DNA of 64,000 bases, taken from assembly GCF_000428945.1 (NCBI RefSeq), contig NZ_AUAX01000003.1:186001-250000 (forward strand), written 5' to 3'. Below are positions 60,814 through 64,000 of the stretch, piece after piece. A program made the position numbers and the translations under genes. Under the pieces are notes generated by a model, which made no database searches, had not been told where the DNA came from, and saw only the letters and a list, made by a program, of their open reading frames with translations. Source of the DNA: Hamadaea tsunoensis DSM 44101. GTDB taxonomy: Bacteria > Actinomycetota > Actinomycetes > Mycobacteriales > Micromonosporaceae. Numbering within the stretch: the first letter of the stretch is position 1; every line of letters starts with the position of its first letter.

Positions 60814-62556
60814 ATGCTCTGCCACGCCTGCCACGTGCACCTGCGCCGGGACTACCCCTACTGCCTCCACTGTGGAACTCTCCGCAAGGGCGCGCAGGTC
60901 GCCGAGTTCGCCGCCCCCGAGCTGCGGTACGCCGGCCAGGCGTACCCGCTGGTGAAGCCGGTCACCACGGTGGGGCGTACCAGCGACAACGACCTGATCC
61001 TCGACGACGCGAGCGTGTCCCGGCGGCATGCCCGGATCACGCGTACGCCGGACGGCTTCCTGCTCGAAGACCTCGACTCGTTCAACGGCACCACGGTCGG
61101 CGGACGGCTGCTGCACGGCGACCGGGCCGCCCTGAACGACGAGACCGAACTGGTCTTCGGCGACGTCGCCGTACGCTTCGCCCAGCCGCGCAGCGCCGCC
61201 ATCGGCTCGAAGACGATGGTCAAGGGCGCCGAGCAGACGATGCTCGCGGTCGGGGGCAAGCCGCCGGAGCAGGCAGCCACCGCCACCGAGCCGCTGTCGG
61301 CCGTCCCCCGCCGCCGGTCGGGCTGGGCGCTGAAGCAGGTGCCCGGCGGCCGCGAAGCCGAATGGGTGCTGAGCAATACGCGTACCGGGATGTATCTGCA
61401 GCTCGACGAGCGCGACGTGTTCATCTGGAACAGCCTCGACGGCGTCAACTCCGTCCGCGACCTGCTGTTCCTCTACGCCGACAAGTTCGGCGAGCTGGCC
61501 CTGCCGCGGATCGAGCGCACGCTGCGGACCTTCGCGGCCATCCAGCTCGTCCGGGGCCTTCCCGGCCAGCGCGATCCGCAGAAGCAGAACCTGCTCAAGC
61601 GGGCCGGCCAGGCGGTCTTCCGAGGACTGCTGCGGATGGAGCTGTCGATCCGAGGCGTCGACGGCCTGTTCGGCCGCATGTACGCCGCCTTCGGGTGGCG
61701 CTTCTTCACGCGTACGGGCGTCTTCCTGCTGTGGGCCCTGGTGATCGGCGGCCTGTACGCCTTCTTCGTGGCGAAGGCCCACCAGAAGCTGTTCGCCCTC
61801 GGCGGCGCCGGCTGGGTCGGCGCGGTGATCGTGGCGGCGGTGTGCCTGCTGGCGCTGGCGATCCACGAGTCCGCGCACGCGCTCGCGGTGAAATCCTACG
61901 GCCGCAAGGTGACCCGGGGCGGATTCATGCTCATGATGGGCATGCCGTTCGCCTTCGTCGACACCTCCGACATGTGGTTCGGTACGCGCTGGTCCCGCGT
62001 GGTCGTCACCCTCTCCGGTCCACTCTCGACGGCCGGGGTGGCGGGGGCGGCCGCGCTCGTGGCAGCTTATGTGCCGAATCCCATCGTGGCTGGGATCGGT
62101 TTCCACGTGGCGTTCGCCCTCTACCTGAACACCCTCTACAACTTGAACCCGTTGATGCCGGTCGACGGGTATCAGGCCCTCTCCGACGCGCTGCGGATGC
62201 CGCGGCTGCGCGAGGAGGCCTCCGCGTACTTCACGAAGGGCTTCTGGAAAGATCTGCGCACCGGGAAGCGGCCGGGACTGCGGCAGTGGGGCATGGCGGC
62301 CTACGGCATGCTCGCGGTGCTGGGCATGGTCGGCTTCCTGGCCATGGGGGCGTTCAGCTGGCGCAACCGGCTGAGCGGATTGACCGCACAATATCTCCCA
62401 CACGGGTACGCGATCCCGGTGGTGATCGTCGGTATCGGCATCATCATGTTCCCGATCTGGTACCGGCTGTACAAGAAAGTGTCCGCAGTGGTCCAGCGAA
62501 TGCTGGCGGCGCGTTCCCGTGAACGCGCCGGGCTTGGGGAGGCGACGACCGCATGA
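60814..62556 (+). CDS. Zinc-ribbon/FHA/PqqD-like/M50 membrane metalloprotease fusion
   Basis: This is a 580-residue protein. Residues 1-25 are a zinc ribbon (C3xxC6, C17xxC20). The FHA domain (about 45-130) has Gly54-Arg55, SRRH (69-72) and Asn91-Gly92. A PqqD-like winged helix (about 170-250, YLQLDERDVFIWNSLDG) is the RiPP recognition fold. An M50 membrane protease follows with His351-Glu352 and His355 (HESAH) and the distal NPLMPVDG (Asn445-Asp451) zinc ligand. About six membrane helices are predicted. It overlaps the kinase gene by ATGA, so its FHA domain may bind kinase-phosphorylated partners. No exact known match. Confidence 0.8.
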   Translation: MLCHACHVHLRRDYPYCLHCGTLRKGAQVAEFAAPELRYAGQAYPLVKPVTTVGRTSDNDLILDDASVSRRHARITRTPDGFLLEDLDSFNGTTVGGRLLHGDRAALNDETELVFGDVAVRFAQPRSAAIGSKTMVKGAEQTMLAVGGKPPEQAATATEPLSAVPRRRSGWALKQVPGGREAEWVLSNTRTGMYLQLDERDVFIWNSLDGVNSVRDLLFLYADKFGELALPRIERTLRTFAAIQLVRGLPGQRDPQKQNLLKRAGQAVFRGLLRMELSIRGVDGLFGRMYAAFGWRFFTRTGVFLLWALVIGGLYAFFVAKAHQKLFALGGAGWVGAVIVAAVCLLALAIHESAHALAVKSYGRKVTRGGFMLMMGMPFAFVDTSDMWFGTRWSRVVVTLSGPLSTAGVAGAAALVAAYVPNPIVAGIGFHVAFALYLNTLYNLNPLMPVDGYQALSDALRMPRLREEASAYFTKGFWKDLRTGKRPGLRQWGMAAYGMLAVLGMVGFLAMGAFSWRNRLSGLTAQYLPHGYAIPVVIVGIGIIMFPIWYRLYKKVSAVVQRMLAARSRERAGLGEATTA

Positions 62557-64000
62557 GTGGCTGGTCCGTACCGGGATACAGCGAGGTCACCGAACTCGGC
62601 CGGGGGGCGTCCGGCCGGGTCGTGCTGGCGACGCACGACAGCACCGGCGTACCGGTGGCGGTCAAGTACCTGGCCGACGAGTTGAAGACCGACGAGCAGT
62701 TCCTGCGCGAGTTCCGCGCCGAGGCCCGCATCCTGGCCGAGGTCGACGACCCGAACGTCAGCAAGCTCTACGAGTACATCGAGGAGCCCGGCGGCGCCGC
62801 GATCGTCATGGAGCTGGTCAACGGCGTCGCACTGCGCAAGATGCTGCGCGAGCAGGGCCCGACCGAACCCGAGGCGGCCCTCGTCGTCCTCAAGGGATCG
62901 CTGCTCGGCCTGGCCGCGGCCCACCGCCACGGCGTCGTGCACCGCGACTACAAGCCGGAGAACGTCCTCGTCGACGGCGAAGGCCGCAGCAAGCTCGCCG
63001 ACTTCGGCATCGCGGTGCGCGCGGGGCGTACCGGCCCGCTCGCCGGCACCCCGAGCTACATGGCGCCCGAGCAGTGGGCGGGCGGCCCGGCCACCCTCCA
63101 GACCGACATCTACGCCGCGACGGCCACCTTCTACGAGTGCCTCACCGGCGCCCCGCCCTTCCGCGCCCCCGGCGACCTGGCCCTGCTGCGCCGCCAGCAC
63201 GAGTCCGCACCCATCCCGGTCGACAACGTCCCCGAAGGCGTACGCGGAATCCTGCGCCGCGGTCTCGCCAAGGACCCCGGCCAGCGCCCGTCCGACGCCG
63301 CGACCTTCGTCCGCGAACTCGACGCGGTCGCGGGCGGCGCGTACGGCGCGGACTGGGAGGAGAACGGCAAGAAGAAGCTCGCCCGCCGGGCCCTGCTGCT
63401 CGCGGCGCTCTTCCCGCTCGCGCTGGCGTCCCTGTCGGGCACGGCGGTGGCCAACACGGGCTTCGGCTCGGGGTTCAGCCGCCTGTCGAGCGGCGTGAAG
63501 AAGGCACTGCTCGCCGGGACGACGACGGTCATCCTGGTCGGCGGCTCGGTCGGCGGATGCGTGGCGTTCAAGCCGTCCAACGCGGCGGACAACACCGCCC
63601 TGCCGTCATCATCGCCGTCGGTGGTGGTCGTGGAATCGCCGTCGGACTCGCCGTCCCCGCTGCCCTCGGACTCTCCGTCGGCGGCTCCTTCAGCGTCGAC
63701 TTCCCCATCGGCAGCGCCCTCGGCGTCACCGAAGAAGTCGCCCAAGGCCTCCCCCAAAGCCTCCCCGAAGACGAGCCCGTCGCCTTCGCCCAGCCCCGCC
63801 TGTACGCCGAGCGGCCGGATCACCGACACCGCAGGAACCGGGACGATCTCCGTCTACTGGGGACTCGCGTCCTGTGCGGCCGGAACGGTCCGGGTGCGGG
63901 TCTGTGGAATCCAGGTCGACAAGGCGGGCACGGCGTACGGAACGGCGACCTGCGGGAGCTGGGGTTCCTTCACCGTCCCCGCCGGCGCCTATTCCAGCAA
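62553..64000 (+). CDS. Ser/Thr protein kinase (PknB-like), 3' truncated by window
   Basis: The frame runs to the window end, giving at least 482 residues. The kinase domain (about 8-265) has the Gly-rich loop ELGRGASGRVV, Lys38 (AVKYL), catalytic HRDYKPEN (His130, Asp132; Tyr at the usual Leu) and DFG Asp150, with activation segment GTPSYMAPEQW. Two hydrophobic stretches follow (about 277-295 and 320-343), then a Ser/Pro/Lys-rich linker (SPSP, KASPK repeats) and a beta-rich C-terminal domain with cysteines (CTPSG, CAAGTV, RVCGI). It is translationally coupled to the FHA/M50 gene and is its probable partner. Confidence 0.88.
   Translation, partial: MSGWSVPGYSEVTELGRGASGRVVLATHDSTGVPVAVKYLADELKTDEQFLREFRAEARILAEVDDPNVSKLYEYIEEPGGAAIVMELVNGVALRKMLREQGPTEPEAALVVLKGSLLGLAAAHRHGVVHRDYKPENVLVDGEGRSKLADFGIAVRAGRTGPLAGTPSYMAPEQWAGGPATLQTDIYAATATFYECLTGAPPFRAPGDLALLRRQHESAPIPVDNVPEGVRGILRRGLAKDPGQRPSDAATFVRELDAVAGGAYGADWEENGKKKLARRALLLAALFPLALASLSGTAVANTGFGSGFSRLSSGVKKALLAGTTTVILVGGSVGGCVAFKPSNAADNTALPSSSPSVVVVESPSDSPSPLPSDSPSAAPSASTSPSAAPSASPKKSPKASPKASPKTSPSPSPSPACTPSGRITDTAGTGTISVYWGLASCAAGTVRVRVCGIQVDKAGTAYGTATCGSWGSFTVPAGAYSS

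Overview
The window is high-GC, densely coded actinobacterial chromosome with frequent GTG starts and many 4- or 8-bp start/stop overlaps. Gene content and order point to Micromonosporaceae or a close relative. Two blocks match the order known from mycobacteria and streptomycetes: methyltransferase - htrA - tatB - mrp with a CBS/MgtE-like gene, and gpm - senX3/regX3 - ppx ... galE2-like - bS22 - rex/hemACDB - bldN. The genus assignment is inference. I see no tRNA, rRNA, CRISPR array, insertion sequence or replication origin. The first and last genes run off the window.

Layout. 1-8.4 kb: MgtE-like/CBS and DUF1003 pair, a paaX regulator with an enoyl-CoA hydratase operon, DUF3117, leucyl aminopeptidase, methyltransferase, HtrA protease, TatB. 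8.4-21.6 kb: Mrp ATPase, a DivIVA/SRPBCC pair, a lone nuoA beside a 2-oxoacid:ferredoxin oxidoreductase (korAB), two acetyltransferases, a secreted phospholipase A2, a cyclase-domain ATPase and a transglycosylase. 21.7-30.4 kb: the heme operon rex-hemA-hemC-hemD-hemB with a predicted Rex operator, then a phosphatase, a glutaredoxin and an acyl-CoA synthetase. 30.4-37.8 kb: a 554-bp regulatory region, a BldN-type sigma factor and its probable membrane anti-sigma factor, two phosphatase/acyltransferase-type lipid genes, a galE2-like gene, the tiny ribosomal protein bS22 and a small HTH protein. 37.9-43.8 kb: a MacAB-like export operon headed by a membrane metallopeptidase, and a CGNR regulator. 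44-55.6 kb: proline dehydrogenase, phoU divergent from a SenX3/RegX3 pair across a PHO-box-like array, a GT-C membrane protein, ppx, two conserved genes, two tandem MFS transporters and gpmA.

55.6-64 kb is the least conventional part. A highly structured intergenic stretch with C-rich loops may be a small RNA. A large LuxR-type (LAL) regulator lacking the Walker A lysine is divergent from three forward genes. The first encodes a 653-residue protein with a RiPP-leader-like N-terminus, Gly/Pro/His/Asp-rich body, three calcium-binding thrombospondin type-3-like repeats and a small-residue C-terminal membrane helix. The second is a membrane protein joining a zinc ribbon, an FHA domain, a PqqD-like RiPP recognition fold and an M50 zinc protease. 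The third is a Ser/Thr kinase overlapping it by ATGA. Together they suggest a phosphorylation-controlled peptide or protein maturation system that I cannot match to a described one.

Four intergenic copies of an ~80-bp imperfect palindrome (around 2.84, 21.65, 33.97 and 52.04 kb) form a dispersed repeat family with two subtypes, mostly between convergent genes.
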